NCBI RefSeq assembly: GCF_030689685.1
Contig: NZ_JAUYEY010000048.1
Span: 1-45,128, forward strand
From: Polaromonas sp.
GTDB taxonomy: Bacteria > Pseudomonadota > Gammaproteobacteria > Burkholderiales > Burkholderiaceae_C
Reading direction: 5' to 3'
Length of the DNA stretch: 45,128 nucleotides
Part shown: positions 1-7,788 of the stretch, piece after piece
Numbering within the stretch: the first letter of the stretch is position 1
How the letters are laid out: each line of letters begins with the position of its first letter
Program-made: the position numbers and the translations under genes
Notes under the pieces: model-generated
What the model saw: the letters and a program-made list of their open reading frames with translations, nothing else
Told to the model about the DNA's origin: nothing
The model's database searches: none

Positions 1-76
1 GCTGGGACTCATCCATGTTGATCACCATTCTTGGGATGATCAACCCACTCACCAAAAGTCACCTCAAATTACGGCT

Positions 77-136
77 TCAGGCTCATTCCTGATTGGAAAT
101 ACAGGCCTCTGCTCAGGCTCATACCACGTTGGAAAA
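77..136. repeat. Imperfect 24-bp direct repeat upstream of the metal operon
   Basis: Two copies, at 77-100 and 113-136, share TCAGGCTCAT followed by a similar TTGGAAA block, with a 36-bp offset. They lie just upstream of the predicted csoR promoter, so they could bind a second regulator. Nothing in the sequence says which, and the similarity is imperfect. Confidence 0.4.
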
Positions 137-145
137 GGCTATGAC

Positions 146-178
146 TTGACTCAACGCATCCTGGGGGGGTAGGATGCG
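146..178 (+). promoter_or_regulatory. CsoR/RcnR-type operator inside the csoR promoter
   Basis: Perfect 8-bp inverted arms CGCATCCT (155-162) and AGGATGCG (171-178) flank GGGGGGGT (163-170). A G-tract between short inverted repeats is the known operator form of the CsoR/RcnR/FrmR family. A promoter can be read as TTGACT (146-151), an 18-bp spacer, and TAGGAT (170-175), which puts the operator across the spacer and -10. The start codon is at 184, so autorepression is likely and the mRNA leader would be very short. Confidence 0.75.
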
Positions 179-183
179 CAGCA

Positions 184-462
184 ATGTCCAAAAATCATCT
201 TCATACGGCTCATCCTGATGTGGTCAAGCGCCTGAAGCGGGCGCATGGGCATCTGAAAAATGTCATTGCCATGATCGAGGACGAGCGGGCTTGCATTGAC
301 ATCGCCCAGCAGCTCCACGCGGTGGAGCGCGCCATCGGTGCGGCAAAGAAGTTGGTGATTCACGACCACCTGGATTACTGCCTTGAGGAGGTCGCAGGGG
401 CAGGTCCTGCCGCAATGCGTTCTTCCCTTGCGGAGTTCAAGGACATTACCAAGTATCTTTAA
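184..462 (+). CDS. CsoR/RcnR-family metal-sensing transcriptional repressor
   Basis: This 92-residue all-helical DUF156 repressor normally binds its operator without metal and releases it on metal binding. Cys37, His62 and Cys66 have the spacing of the CsoR C-H-C site (Cys36/His61/Cys65 in the founding Cu(I) sensor). The N-terminus carries His5, His7 and His10, which recalls the N-terminal His ligand of the Ni/Co sensor RcnR. The metal is therefore not certain; Cu(I) or Ni/Co are the candidates. The length is typical of the family. It is the first gene of the efflux operon, with its own operator immediately upstream and the next ORF starting directly after its stop codon. A weak AGGA precedes the ATG at 184. 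The family assignment is firm and the substrate is inferred. Confidence 0.9.
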   Translation: MSKNHLHTAHPDVVKRLKRAHGHLKNVIAMIEDERACIDIAQQLHAVERAIGAAKKLVIHDHLDYCLEEVAGAGPAAMRSSLAEFKDITKYL

Positions 463-822
463 ATGCGCAGAGCTACCCGAACCATCTTGTCGTTGTTGAT
501 GCTGGTCTTCCTGCTGACGAGCATGGGCGTGCGCGGATTCCATTCGAAAGAATTGGTTCACGACCTTGACCATCACGGTCGGACAAGCATTGCAACTCTG
601 GACATCGCCCACACAGGTGCGCTTGAATCTGGCGGAAAGCTGAAGGCAGAACCGCTCGATGAATTTGAGCACCAACTGGCTCACGCTGTTAGTACGCTGT
701 ACATGCTGGCGAGCGCTACAGCAAGTTTTTCCTGGAATGCTTCAGCCCAAATATTGGTGCCTGCCTCAAGTTTCCCCAGTCTGCCAGTAGCAGAGCTTGA
801 GCCTCCCTTCCGACCTCCCTGA
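463..822 (+). CDS. Small exported His-containing protein of the metal operon (hypothetical)
   Basis: The 119-residue product starts at the base after the csoR stop codon. It has an N-terminal hydrophobic segment (about residues 8-24, after two arginines) that looks like a signal peptide or membrane anchor. A histidine- and acid-rich stretch follows, including a D-L-D-H-H segment at about residues 34-38. Small secreted proteins of this layout often precede czcCBA-type genes (CzcI/CzcE-like position), where they are thought to bind metal in the periplasm. I do not recognise a named family, so a metal-binding role is inference from residue content and position. A hairpin follows the gene, so it may be transcribed partly separately from the pump genes. 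Confidence 0.6.
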   Translation: MRRATRTILSLLMLVFLLTSMGVRGFHSKELVHDLDHHGRTSIATLDIAHTGALESGGKLKAEPLDEFEHQLAHAVSTLYMLASATASFSWNASAQILVPASSFPSLPVAELEPPFRPP

Positions 823-838
823 AGCCCCGCCTTCATTT

Positions 839-861
839 AACTCCGCCTGCGCTGCGGAGTT
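839..861 (+). terminator. Hairpin between the hypothetical gene and czcB (weak terminator or attenuator)
   Basis: Perfect 8-bp arms AACTCCGC (839-846) and GCGGAGTT (854-861) enclose a 7-nt loop. A pyrimidine-rich tract with broken U runs follows. It may lower read-through from csoR into the pump genes. The intergenic stretch 823-939 shows nothing else. Confidence 0.45.
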
Positions 862-939
862 TCCCGCGCTTTTTCTTTCTCCTGCTCGTCGAGCGGCGTA
901 GCCACGTTTGGCACGTCTTCACACATTTAGAGGTTAGCC

Positions 940-2070
940 ATGAGACTAAAGAATCCGTCCTTTCGGGTCCGCGTATACGCGGGTGCCGCAGCGGCGCTGT
1001 GCGTTTTCACACTTTCTGCGCAGGCACAGAGTCGGCCGGCCAAGTTTGCTGTTGCCAATGCGCAGGTGCAGGCTCTTGGCATCCAGACAGCGCCCTTGCA
1101 AAGTCAGGCAGAGTCGGTGCGAGCCAGTTTCCCAGCGCAGGTCGTGATCCCACCAAATGCGGAGCAGGTCATCAGTTCGCCGGTAACGGGCCTGATCTCT
1201 CAGTTGCTGGTGCAGCCGAACCAGATGGTGCGAGCCGGTGCGCCGTTGGTTCGTATTGCCAGTCCGGAACTTGGTCAACTGCAACTCCAACTGCTTCAGT
1301 CGAACACGCGTGCAAAACTTGCAAGGCAGGCGGCCAAGCGTGAACAGGATCTCTTTGGCGAGGGCCTGATTGCGCAGCGCCGCGTGCAAGAGGCTCAAGC
1401 TGCCTTGCAGGAAGCAGAGGCGACATTGAAACAGGCCAAAACAGCATTGCGCCTGAGCGGCATGTCTATGGCGGCCATCGACAAGGTTGCCGCCTCAGGA
1501 AATCCCCAAGACAGTCTGGTGTTGGGCGCAACGCAGGCGGGCGTTGTGACCGAGATCAAGGCCAAGCCAGGTCAACGGGTCGACTCGACCACGCCTCTCA
1601 TGCATCTGGCGCAGACCGGTACGCTTTGGCTCGAAATCCAGGTGCCAGTTGCCGAAAGCACGAGTTGGGCACCAGGCAGCAAGCTGAAAGTTCAAGGGCG
1701 CGACATCACGGCGCAGATCATGAGCAGCAGCGCCATGGTGGCATCCGGCAGTCAGATGGTGGTGATGCGCGCCCTTGTTCAGGGCAAAGCAGGACAGGTA
1801 CGCCCCGGTGAGTTGTTGACCGTCGAACTGCCGGCAGCTGCCACGGCAGGCGGATGGGATATTCCCCTGTCGGCCGTGGCGCATGACGGAGATCAGGCCT
1901 ACGTGTTCGTGCGCACGCCGGACGGATTTGAGGCGAAATCGGTCAAAGTTTCGGCCAGCTCCGGTCAGCGGGTCCGGGTTCAGGGGCCCGTCAAAGCGGG
2001 CGAGGAAATCGCGGTCAGTGGCGTGGTGGCACTCAAAGGCGCATGGCTTAATGAAAAGGAGAGCAAGTAA
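940..2070 (+). CDS. RND periplasmic adaptor (CzcB/CusB-like membrane fusion protein)
   Basis: The 376-residue HlyD-type adaptor links an inner-membrane RND pump to an outer-membrane channel. A signal peptide ends near residues 28-30 (S-A-Q-A-Q). A lipoyl/barrel-sandwich half follows (P-V-T-G-L-I-S near residue 87), then an Ala/Gln-rich alpha-hairpin (about 110-170) and the C-terminal barrel and membrane-proximal domains. No N-terminal His-rich or Met-rich metal-binding extension is present, unlike CzcB or CusB, so a direct metal-handing role is not evident. AGAGG at 931-935 fits the ATG at 940. The stop overlaps the pump start as TAATG. Family and partner are clear; substrate is not. Confidence 0.88.
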   Translation: MRLKNPSFRVRVYAGAAAALCVFTLSAQAQSRPAKFAVANAQVQALGIQTAPLQSQAESVRASFPAQVVIPPNAEQVISSPVTGLISQLLVQPNQMVRAGAPLVRIASPELGQLQLQLLQSNTRAKLARQAAKREQDLFGEGLIAQRRVQEAQAALQEAEATLKQAKTALRLSGMSMAAIDKVAASGNPQDSLVLGATQAGVVTEIKAKPGQRVDSTTPLMHLAQTGTLWLEIQVPVAESTSWAPGSKLKVQGRDITAQIMSSSAMVASGSQMVVMRALVQGKAGQVRPGELLTVELPAAATAGGWDIPLSAVAHDGDQAYVFVRTPDGFEAKSVKVSASSGQRVRVQGPVKAGEEIAVSGVVALKGAWLNEKESK

Positions 2071-5000
2071 TGCTTTCCCGCCTCGTTCAATTTTCCCTGG
2101 CGCAACGTCTGTTTGTGCTGATGGCGACCTTGATGGTGGCCGGTGCGGGCTGGTACGCCTTGCGCGGCTTGCCGATCGACGCCTTTCCTGACGTGTCCAG
2201 TACGCAAGTCAAGATCATCATGAAAGCGCCCGGAATGACCCCGGAAGAAGTCGAGAGCCGCATTGCGGTGCCGATTGAAGTCGAGATGCTCGGCATTCCG
2301 AAAACCAAAATTCTCCGCTCCGTCACCAAGTACGGTCTGGTCGATGTCACGATTGACTTCGAGGACGGCACCGACATTTACTGGGCGCGTCAACAGGTGA
2401 GCGAACGTCTGGGTGGCCTGACAGAAAACCTCCCGACAGGCATCTCCGGTGGCATGGCTCCGGTCACGACCCCGCTCGGAGAAATGTACATGTTCACGGT
2501 TGAGGGCGAGACGCTGTCCCTGGCTGAGCGGCGCAGCGTGCTCGATTGGGTCATCCGTCCTGCGCTAAGAACCGTGCCGGGCGTTGCAGACGTTAATGCG
2601 CTGGGAGGAGTCGTCAGAGCCTTTGAGGTGGTTCCCGATCAGGCCAGTATGGCGGCGAGTGGCGTGACCATCATGCAACTGAAGGAAGCGATCGGAGCTA
2701 ACAATCGCAATGATGGCGCCGGCAGGCTTGGTGAAGGGGACGAAGTCTTGCTGGTCCGCAGCGAGGGCAGCATCAACAGCCTCGAAGATCTGCGCGCCAT
2801 CGTGGTGACCATGAAGGACGGCTCCCCCGTTCGCCTGGGTAACCTGGCCGAGGTCAAGATCGGCACCGTGACCCGCTACGGTGTCGTCACCCAGAGTGGA
2901 CGCGGCGAGGCCGTGCAAGGGCTGGTACTGGGGCTGGCCGGTTCCAACGCGAAGATGGTGGTCGAGGGCGTGCGCAAGAAGCTGGAAGAACTCCAGCCGA
3001 CTTTGCCGACAGGCGTGGAGATCAAGACCTTTTATGACCGCGCTTCGCTTGTTTCCAAGGCGGTTAACGCCGTCTCGACCGCACTGATCGAAGCAACCGT
3101 GCTGGTCATCGTGCTGCTCGGACTGTTTCTGGGCAATATACGCGCGGCCCTGACGGTGGCCATGGTGCTCCCCTTGGCGGCACTGATCACTTTCATCCTG
3201 ATGCGCGCCTTCGGCATGTCGGCCAATCTGATGAGCCTGGGCGGCCTGGCCATTGCGATCGGCATGTTGGTTGATGCCGCCGTGGTCGTTGTGGAAAACA
3301 TCGTGCAACGTCTGGCGACTGATCGCACGGCCGACAAGCTGCCCCGGTTACACACCATTTACCGGGCGGTGCGTGAAGTAGCGGTTCCGGTCACGGCCGG
3401 AATTTTGATCATCATCACCGTCTTTCTTCCGCTGCTCACTTTGCAAGGCCTTGAGGGCAAATACTTTGTGCCGGTGGCGTTGACTATCGTCTTCGCCCTG
3501 GCCGGTTCGCTGGTGTTGTCGCTGACCATCATTCCGGTGTTGGCGTCTTACCTGCTGCGCGAAGTCAAACACGAAGATCCGTGGCTGCCGCGCAAGCTCT
3601 TGAAACTCTATGAACCAGCGCTTGTCTGGGGCCTGAAACGACAGCGTGTCGTTGCGCTCGCTGCGGCTGTCATGTTGTTGGTGGCCGGGTTGATTTACAC
3701 CCAGGTGGGCAAGACTTTCATGCCGACGATGGACGAGGGCGACTTGATCGTCGGTATAGAGAAGCTCCCGTCCATCAGCCTGGAACAAAGCGCTGCCCTC
3801 GATTTGAAAATTCATCGCGCCATCATGCAGGCCATACCGGAAGTGCATGGCATCGTCGCCCGTGCCGGTTCCGACGAAATCGGTCTTGACCCGATGGGAT
3901 TGAACCAGACCGATACCTACCTGCTGTTGAAGCCGCAAGGCGAGTGGCGCATGAAGAACAAGGAAGCGCTGATGGACGAAGTGCGCAAGGTGCTCGATCC
4001 CATGCCTGGTATTGAGTACAGCTTCACGCAGCCGATTGAGATGCGGGTTTCTGAAATGATCATCGGTGTGCGTGGCGACCTGGCAGTCAAGATTTTCGGC
4101 CCCGATCTGGACAAGCTTAACCAGTATGCAAACCAGGTGGAGACGCTGCTCAAGACCGTTTCTGGAAATCAGGACGTGTACACGGTGCAGAACGACGGGG
4201 TGCAGTACCTGCGGGTATCGGTGGATCGTTTGCAGGCCGGACGGCTGGGCTTGAGCGTCGAGGAAATCCAGGACGCCTTGCGTACGCAGATTGAAGGCCA
4301 GCGAGCAGGTGTTGTGATTGAGGGTAACCGCCGCACGCCCATTGTTTTGCGTGGTGCTGAAAGCGTCCGCATGTCGCCTGCCGATTTCGGTGCCATGCGC
4401 ATTACGACCAAGGATGGCAATACGGTCCCCTTGACCAGCGTCGCAAAACTTGAACGAGCGGCCGGTCCGGTCAAGATCGACCGCGAAATGGGGAGTCGTT
4501 ACAGCGTGGTCATTGCCAACGTGGCTGGCCGGGACCTGGTGGGTTTTGTCGAGGAGGCGAGAACGCTGGTGACCCAGAAGGTGCCGCTGGACACAGGCTA
4601 CCGCATCAGTTGGGGCGGCCAGTTCGAAAACCAGCAGCGCGCGGCAGCCCGGCTCACTGTTGTTGTGCCGGTCGCACTGGGGTTGATTTTTGTGCTGCTG
4701 TTTTCAACCTTCCGCTCCGTGCGCCAAGCCCTGCTTATTTTGAGCATCATCCCGTTTGCGCTGGTGGGCGGAATTGTTGCATTGTGGGTAACGGGCGAAT
4801 ACCTGTCGGTGCCGGCATCGGTGGGCTTCATCGCTTTGCTGGGCATCACGGTCCTCAATGGGATCGTCCTGGTGAGTTATTTCAATCAACTGCAGAGCGA
4901 GGGAATGAAACTGAGTGAGGTCGTTTTGCAGGGTGCCAAACGCCGACTGCGGCCGGTGCTGATGACGGCCTCCATCACCGCCTTCGGTTTGATTCCGCTG

Positions 5001-5153
5001 CTGTTCGCCACTGGCCCGGGGTCCGAAATACAACGCCCGCTGGCTATCGTCGTAATCGGCGGATTGATCACGGCTACGGCTTTGACCTTGATGTTGTTGC
5101 CCATCCTGTATTTGCGCTTTGCGTTTCCGAAACGAAAGGTTTCCGATGTCTGA
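2070..5153 (+). CDS. Heavy-metal efflux RND pump (CzcA/CusA family, HME-RND)
   Basis: The 1027-residue inner-membrane proton/metal antiporter has twelve predicted membrane segments and two large periplasmic loops. The N-terminal helix is followed by L-P-I-D-A-F-P-D-V-S, typical of heavy-metal RND pumps. The TM4 signature is A-I-G-M-L-V-D-A-A-V-V-V-V-E-N with Asp402 and Glu409. The first Asp of the CzcA-type D-F-G motif is replaced by Ala, as in CusA-type pumps. In the porter domain T-Q-P-I-E-M-R resembles CzcA rather than CusA. This mix prevents a firm call of Zn/Co/Cd, Cu/Ag or Ni. The start overlaps the czcB stop (TAATG), and the 3' end overlaps the next gene by 8 bp. Confidence 0.92.
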   Translation: MLSRLVQFSLAQRLFVLMATLMVAGAGWYALRGLPIDAFPDVSSTQVKIIMKAPGMTPEEVESRIAVPIEVEMLGIPKTKILRSVTKYGLVDVTIDFEDGTDIYWARQQVSERLGGLTENLPTGISGGMAPVTTPLGEMYMFTVEGETLSLAERRSVLDWVIRPALRTVPGVADVNALGGVVRAFEVVPDQASMAASGVTIMQLKEAIGANNRNDGAGRLGEGDEVLLVRSEGSINSLEDLRAIVVTMKDGSPVRLGNLAEVKIGTVTRYGVVTQSGRGEAVQGLVLGLAGSNAKMVVEGVRKKLEELQPTLPTGVEIKTFYDRASLVSKAVNAVSTALIEATVLVIVLLGLFLGNIRAALTVAMVLPLAALITFILMRAFGMSANLMSLGGLAIAIGMLVDAAVVVVENIVQRLATDRTADKLPRLHTIYRAVREVAVPVTAGILIIITVFLPLLTLQGLEGKYFVPVALTIVFALAGSLVLSLTIIPVLASYLLREVKHEDPWLPRKLLKLYEPALVWGLKRQRVVALAAAVMLLVAGLIYTQVGKTFMPTMDEGDLIVGIEKLPSISLEQSAALDLKIHRAIMQAIPEVHGIVARAGSDEIGLDPMGLNQTDTYLLLKPQGEWRMKNKEALMDEVRKVLDPMPGIEYSFTQPIEMRVSEMIIGVRGDLAVKIFGPDLDKLNQYANQVETLLKTVSGNQDVYTVQNDGVQYLRVSVDRLQAGRLGLSVEEIQDALRTQIEGQRAGVVIEGNRRTPIVLRGAESVRMSPADFGAMRITTKDGNTVPLTSVAKLERAAGPVKIDREMGSRYSVVIANVAGRDLVGFVEEARTLVTQKVPLDTGYRISWGGQFENQQRAAARLTVVVPVALGLIFVLLFSTFRSVRQALLILSIIPFALVGGIVALWVTGEYLSVPASVGFIALLGITVLNGIVLVSYFNQLQSEGMKLSEVVLQGAKRRLRPVLMTASITAFGLIPLLFATGPGSEIQRPLAIVVIGGLITATALTLMLLPILYLRFAFPKRKVSDV

Positions 5154-5448
5154 ACTTTGCTTGACCATCCTTTGCCCGCCAGCCGTTGAAGAAAAACTGC
5201 TCGACCTGCTCCTTTTGTCGCCCAACGCGGCCGTATTTACAAGTGCTCCGACGGCCGCTCATGACTTGGCTTTCGGCAGCCTCAACCAGACCGAGCAGGT
5301 GCTCGGCCGCGCTTTTGCGACGCAAGTGCAAGTTGTTATTCCTGAAGCCGACCGGCAGGCACTGCTGGGTGATATCCAAGAGCAGTTTGCCGGTGCTGGG
5401 CTGCGCTACTGGATAACGCCAGTCATCGAGGCGGGGGAAATAGCATGA
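5146..5448 (+). CDS. DUF3240 family protein of czc-type operons
   Basis: The ATG at 5146 gives a 100-residue product; a further upstream start (5119) would overlap the pump gene more and has no better ribosome site. AAAGG lies just before 5146. The N-terminus (M-S-E-L-C-L-T-I-L-C-P-P, then E-E-K-L-L-D-L-L-L) matches my memory of DUF3240, a small cytoplasmic family found almost only between RND pump and channel genes in metal operons. A PII-like ferredoxin fold has been suggested for such proteins, and a metal-sensing or pump-modulating role is plausible but unproven. It overlaps the pump gene by 8 bp and the next gene by ATGA, so it is tightly built into the operon. Confidence 0.8.
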   Translation: MSELCLTILCPPAVEEKLLDLLLLSPNAAVFTSAPTAAHDLAFGSLNQTEQVLGRAFATQVQVVIPEADRQALLGDIQEQFAGAGLRYWITPVIEAGEIA

Positions 5449-6683
5449 AAATTCGACAGCTATTGGCAACCCTGATCATGGTGGCCGGTTCTGCCTACGC
5501 ACTACAGCCACCGAACGTCCCCGGGCTCTTGCCTGCTGAGATCGCCCGCCCTCTACTGGAGCAGGATCCGCGTGTCGCCGCTGCACGCGCGGGTTTAGAG
5601 GTAGCAAGGCAAGAGTCCAACATGCTTGACAAGTCCCCTTACGAATGGACCGGCAAAGCGCTGGGGCAGCGGCGGTCCCTTGACACCGGGCCACGCTACC
5701 GCGAGTGGAACGTCGGCATTGAGCGGACCATCAGACTTCCAGGCAAGGGCTCGGCTGACCGCAACATCGGTAAGGCCACCATCGAGGAGTCCGAGGCACG
5801 GTATGGAGAGGCATTGCATGAATCCGCCCGAGAGCTGGTTTCACTCTGGGTGGATTGGCTTGCTGCAGAGCGCGGTCGCGAGCTGGCTGCGTCAAATCTT
5901 GTGGCGGTGCAGGAAAATCTGAAGGCGGTAGACAAACGCACCCGTGCTGGCGATGCGTCCAAACTTGATCTCAACCTTGCCAGCGCCGAGTTGGCGGAGC
6001 AAAAACGGATGGACAACGATGCTCGGACGCAGGCATCGGCCGCCTGGGCTCGGCTGTCCGTCCGCTTCCCCGGCATCAACCGCCAAAGTATGCTTTTACC
6101 TTCTCCGATGTTGATTGCTGAGGATGAGACCCTGTGGCGTGATCGGATCATTGCCGAAAACGACGAGCTCAAGGTCGTGCAGACCCAGTTGCGTATAGCG
6201 CAAGCCCAGGCTGACCGTGCGCGGGCGGACCGAGTTCCTGATCCGACTTTTGGTGTTTACACCGCATCTGAGGTCGGTGGCCGGGAACGGATTTCCGGCA
6301 TCACCCTCAGCATTCCCCTGCCCGGTGGCTTGCGCGATTCACGCAGTTCCAAGGCTCTGGCGGCCGCTGAAGTGGCCCGTAATGCTGTTGACCTCAAGAA
6401 ACGTGAGCTCGAAACCGAGATCGCCTCAGCGTTGATCACGGCCCGGGGAACCTATGAGAGCCTCCAGATTGCCAATGAGGGCGCTCTCGCCATGCAGGAA
6501 AACGCCAAGCTGGTGCAACGCGCTTACGCGCTGGGTGAGGGAGATTTGCAAACTTTGTTGCTGGCACGCCGGCAGGTCACCGCTGCGATGAACAGCGCAT
6601 TGCTCGCACAGACAAACGCGTTGAAGGCATATTACGGCCTGCTTATCGACGCGCACTTCGTCTGGGGACTGGAAAATGACTAA
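5445..6683 (+). CDS. TolC-family outer-membrane channel (CzcC-like)
   Basis: The 412-residue product is the outer-membrane duct of the tripartite metal exporter. A signal peptide ends around residue 19 (S-A-Y-A). The rest has two repeats of long amphipathic, Ala/Glu/Arg-rich coiled-coil helices separated by short strands, the OEP layout. The C-terminal repeat has a typical G-E-G-D-L-Q-T-L-L-L-A-R-R-Q-V turn near residue 365. The length is usual for CzcC. The ATGA start overlaps the DUF3240 stop. Its own stop is overlapped by the ATG of the following interrupted lipoprotein gene. Family call is confident; specificity follows the pump and is not set by this subunit. Confidence 0.88.
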   Translation: MKIRQLLATLIMVAGSAYALQPPNVPGLLPAEIARPLLEQDPRVAAARAGLEVARQESNMLDKSPYEWTGKALGQRRSLDTGPRYREWNVGIERTIRLPGKGSADRNIGKATIEESEARYGEALHESARELVSLWVDWLAAERGRELAASNLVAVQENLKAVDKRTRAGDASKLDLNLASAELAEQKRMDNDARTQASAAWARLSVRFPGINRQSMLLPSPMLIAEDETLWRDRIIAENDELKVVQTQLRIAQAQADRARADRVPDPTFGVYTASEVGGRERISGITLSIPLPGGLRDSRSSKALAAAEVARNAVDLKKRELETEIASALITARGTYESLQIANEGALAMQENAKLVQRAYALGEGDLQTLLLARRQVTAAMNSALLAQTNALKAYYGLLIDAHFVWGLEND

Positions 6684-7101
6684 CAAAGCGATTTCACAAA
6701 GGTCATGTAGATTGCTGCTGGCAATGCCCTTGTAGATCCTCGCCGGTTGTCGGACTATCTATGAAGGTAAGTATGAATGGGACGCGGGTTGGCGTCCTGG
6801 CATGGTGCTCTCTGTCGGTGTCGCTGATCAAGTCATTAAAACGCCTTTTCACGACTGCCGACTCGCTTTAAGCTCCGAGGAAAAAACTGCGCTGAAATTT
6901 GCAGTTGTCTCTTACTCGTTTCTAAATCGTCCAAAAAATGCGGTTGTACCCATTTCACCTGGATCGACGTGGACTGCCGGAAGCCCGGTGTATATCGACA
7001 TCACCAACTGCAGGACAGCTTTAGAGCCGCGAATGGTCCGCGCTGACCCCGGTAATAAGAAAACCGAATTACATCTGAAATTGATCGCACCACATGGTTA
7101 G
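6676..7101 (+). pseudogene. Lipoprotein gene interrupted by one in-frame amber codon
   Basis: From the ATG at 6676, which overlaps the czcC stop (6681-6683), one frame runs to the TAG at 7099 with a single in-frame TAG at 6733-6735 (codon 20). Before it lies M-T-N-K-A-I-S-Q-R-S-C-R then a hydrophobic run. After it comes I-L-A-G-C, a perfect lipobox with Cys25. So the amber codon sits inside an otherwise intact lipoprotein signal peptide. The mature part (about 117 residues, Y-E-G-K-Y-E-W-D-A-G-W near its start, two further cysteines) is unbroken and not recognised. The first in-frame ATG after the amber is 6802, which would give a cytoplasmic fragment. This could be a recent pseudogene, a sequencing error or a suppressed codon. 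Confidence 0.65.
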
Positions 7102-7185
7102 CCCGATGAAGGCATGAGCATTCTAGGAGCTTGGCGGCAGAAGGAACCTGGACTGCAAATCCGGCAAAAACTGTCCTCGCTGGAG

Positions 7186-7266
7186 TCACTTTTCGCTTCG
7201 GCGCCTTCTGCCGCCCAGCCTCTAGGCGGGCGCTGCGCCTGCGCCCGGCGAAGCCGCTTCCGCAGC
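7186..7266 (+). repeat. GC-rich dispersed repeat, family B, copy 1
   Basis: The core GGGCGCTGCGCCTGCG followed by CCGGCGAAGCCG matches the copy at 38157-38272, as do the flanks CGCTTCG and GCCTTC. It contains a strong GGGCGC/GCGCCC hairpin. Its type is the kind of non-coding repeat I associate with Comamonadaceae genomes. Confidence 0.65.
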
Positions 7267-7333
7267 CGGGTTGGTAAATACCGCTGACGGAGCGCCTTGG
7301 TAAGCAAATTCACTCTCAACCTCTGGAGCAGGC

Positions 7334-7339
7334 TATAAT
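7334..7339 (+). promoter_or_regulatory. Perfect -10 box upstream of rpmE2
   Basis: TATAAT at 7334-7339 lies about 65 bp before the rpmE2 start codon. No good -35 hexamer is seen at the right distance (the region reads CACTCT), so an activator or a weak -35 may be involved. Confidence 0.5.
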
Positions 7340-7404
7340 GCTAGGCTTCACGGAAAGTGCTCAAAACTGGTTTGAGTGGCTCCCGAAACGAACAAGGAAA
7401 GATC

Positions 7405-7689
7405 ATGAAAGAAGGCATTCACCCCAATTACCGCGAAGTTTGTTTCCTGGACATGTCCAACAACTTCAAGTTTGTGACCCGCTCCTGCGCCAACACCAAA
7501 GAAATGGTGAAGATGGAAGACGGCCGCGAACTGCCCCTGTACAAGCTTGATACCTCCAGCGAGTCTCATCCCTTCTACACCGGTACACAAAAATCCGTGG
7601 ACAACATGGGCGGCCGCGTCGAGAAGTTCCGTAACCGCTTTGGCAAGACTGCCGCCAAAGAAGCAGCACCTGCAGTAGCTGCCGAATAA
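7405..7689 (+). CDS. rpmE2: 50S ribosomal protein bL31, type B
   Basis: The 94-residue product begins [12 protein letters not shown] and has the type-B hallmarks [10 protein letters not shown] and [10 protein letters not shown]. It lacks the paired CXXC zinc ligands of type-A bL31, so it should be the zinc-independent form. The C-terminus has a short Ala/Lys tail. AAGGAAAG just before the ATG at 7405 fixes the start; an upstream in-frame ATG at 7357 is not supported. It is monocistronic, with a -10 box upstream and a strong terminator downstream. In many bacteria the type-B gene is repressed by Zur, but no Zur box is evident here. Confidence 0.95.
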   Translation: MKEGIHPNYREVCFLDMSNNFKFVTRSCANTKEMVKMEDGRELPLYKLDTSSESHPFYTGTQKSVDNMGGRVEKFRNRFGKTAAKEAAPAVAAE

Positions 7690-7722
7690 GCTGCGACATT
7701 TTCTCAAGTCCAACCGAAAAAA

Positions 7723-7751
7723 GCAGCCTGGCACCCAGGCTGCTTTTTTTT
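7723..7751 (+). terminator. Rho-independent terminator of rpmE2
   Basis: Perfect stem GCAGCCTGG / CCAGGCTGC (7723-7731 with 7735-7743), 3-nt loop, then eight T (7744-7751). Confidence 0.92.
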
Positions 7752-7788
7752 GCCCCAAAATCAGGCTTTCTTTGCCCGACCTGCCCCA

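Larger units (their letters stand above)
7102..7404. other. Intergenic stretch between metal operon and rpmE2
   Basis: No convincing gene. It holds a long-range 12-bp inverted repeat (7133-7144 with 7204-7215), a copy of the GC-rich dispersed repeat also found at 38.2 kb (7186-7266), and the rpmE2 promoter region. Confidence 0.6.

Noticed and set aside
7276..7404. Zur box upstream of the type-B bL31 gene
   Set aside because: No GTTATANNATAAC-like palindrome was found; only a -10 element stands out.
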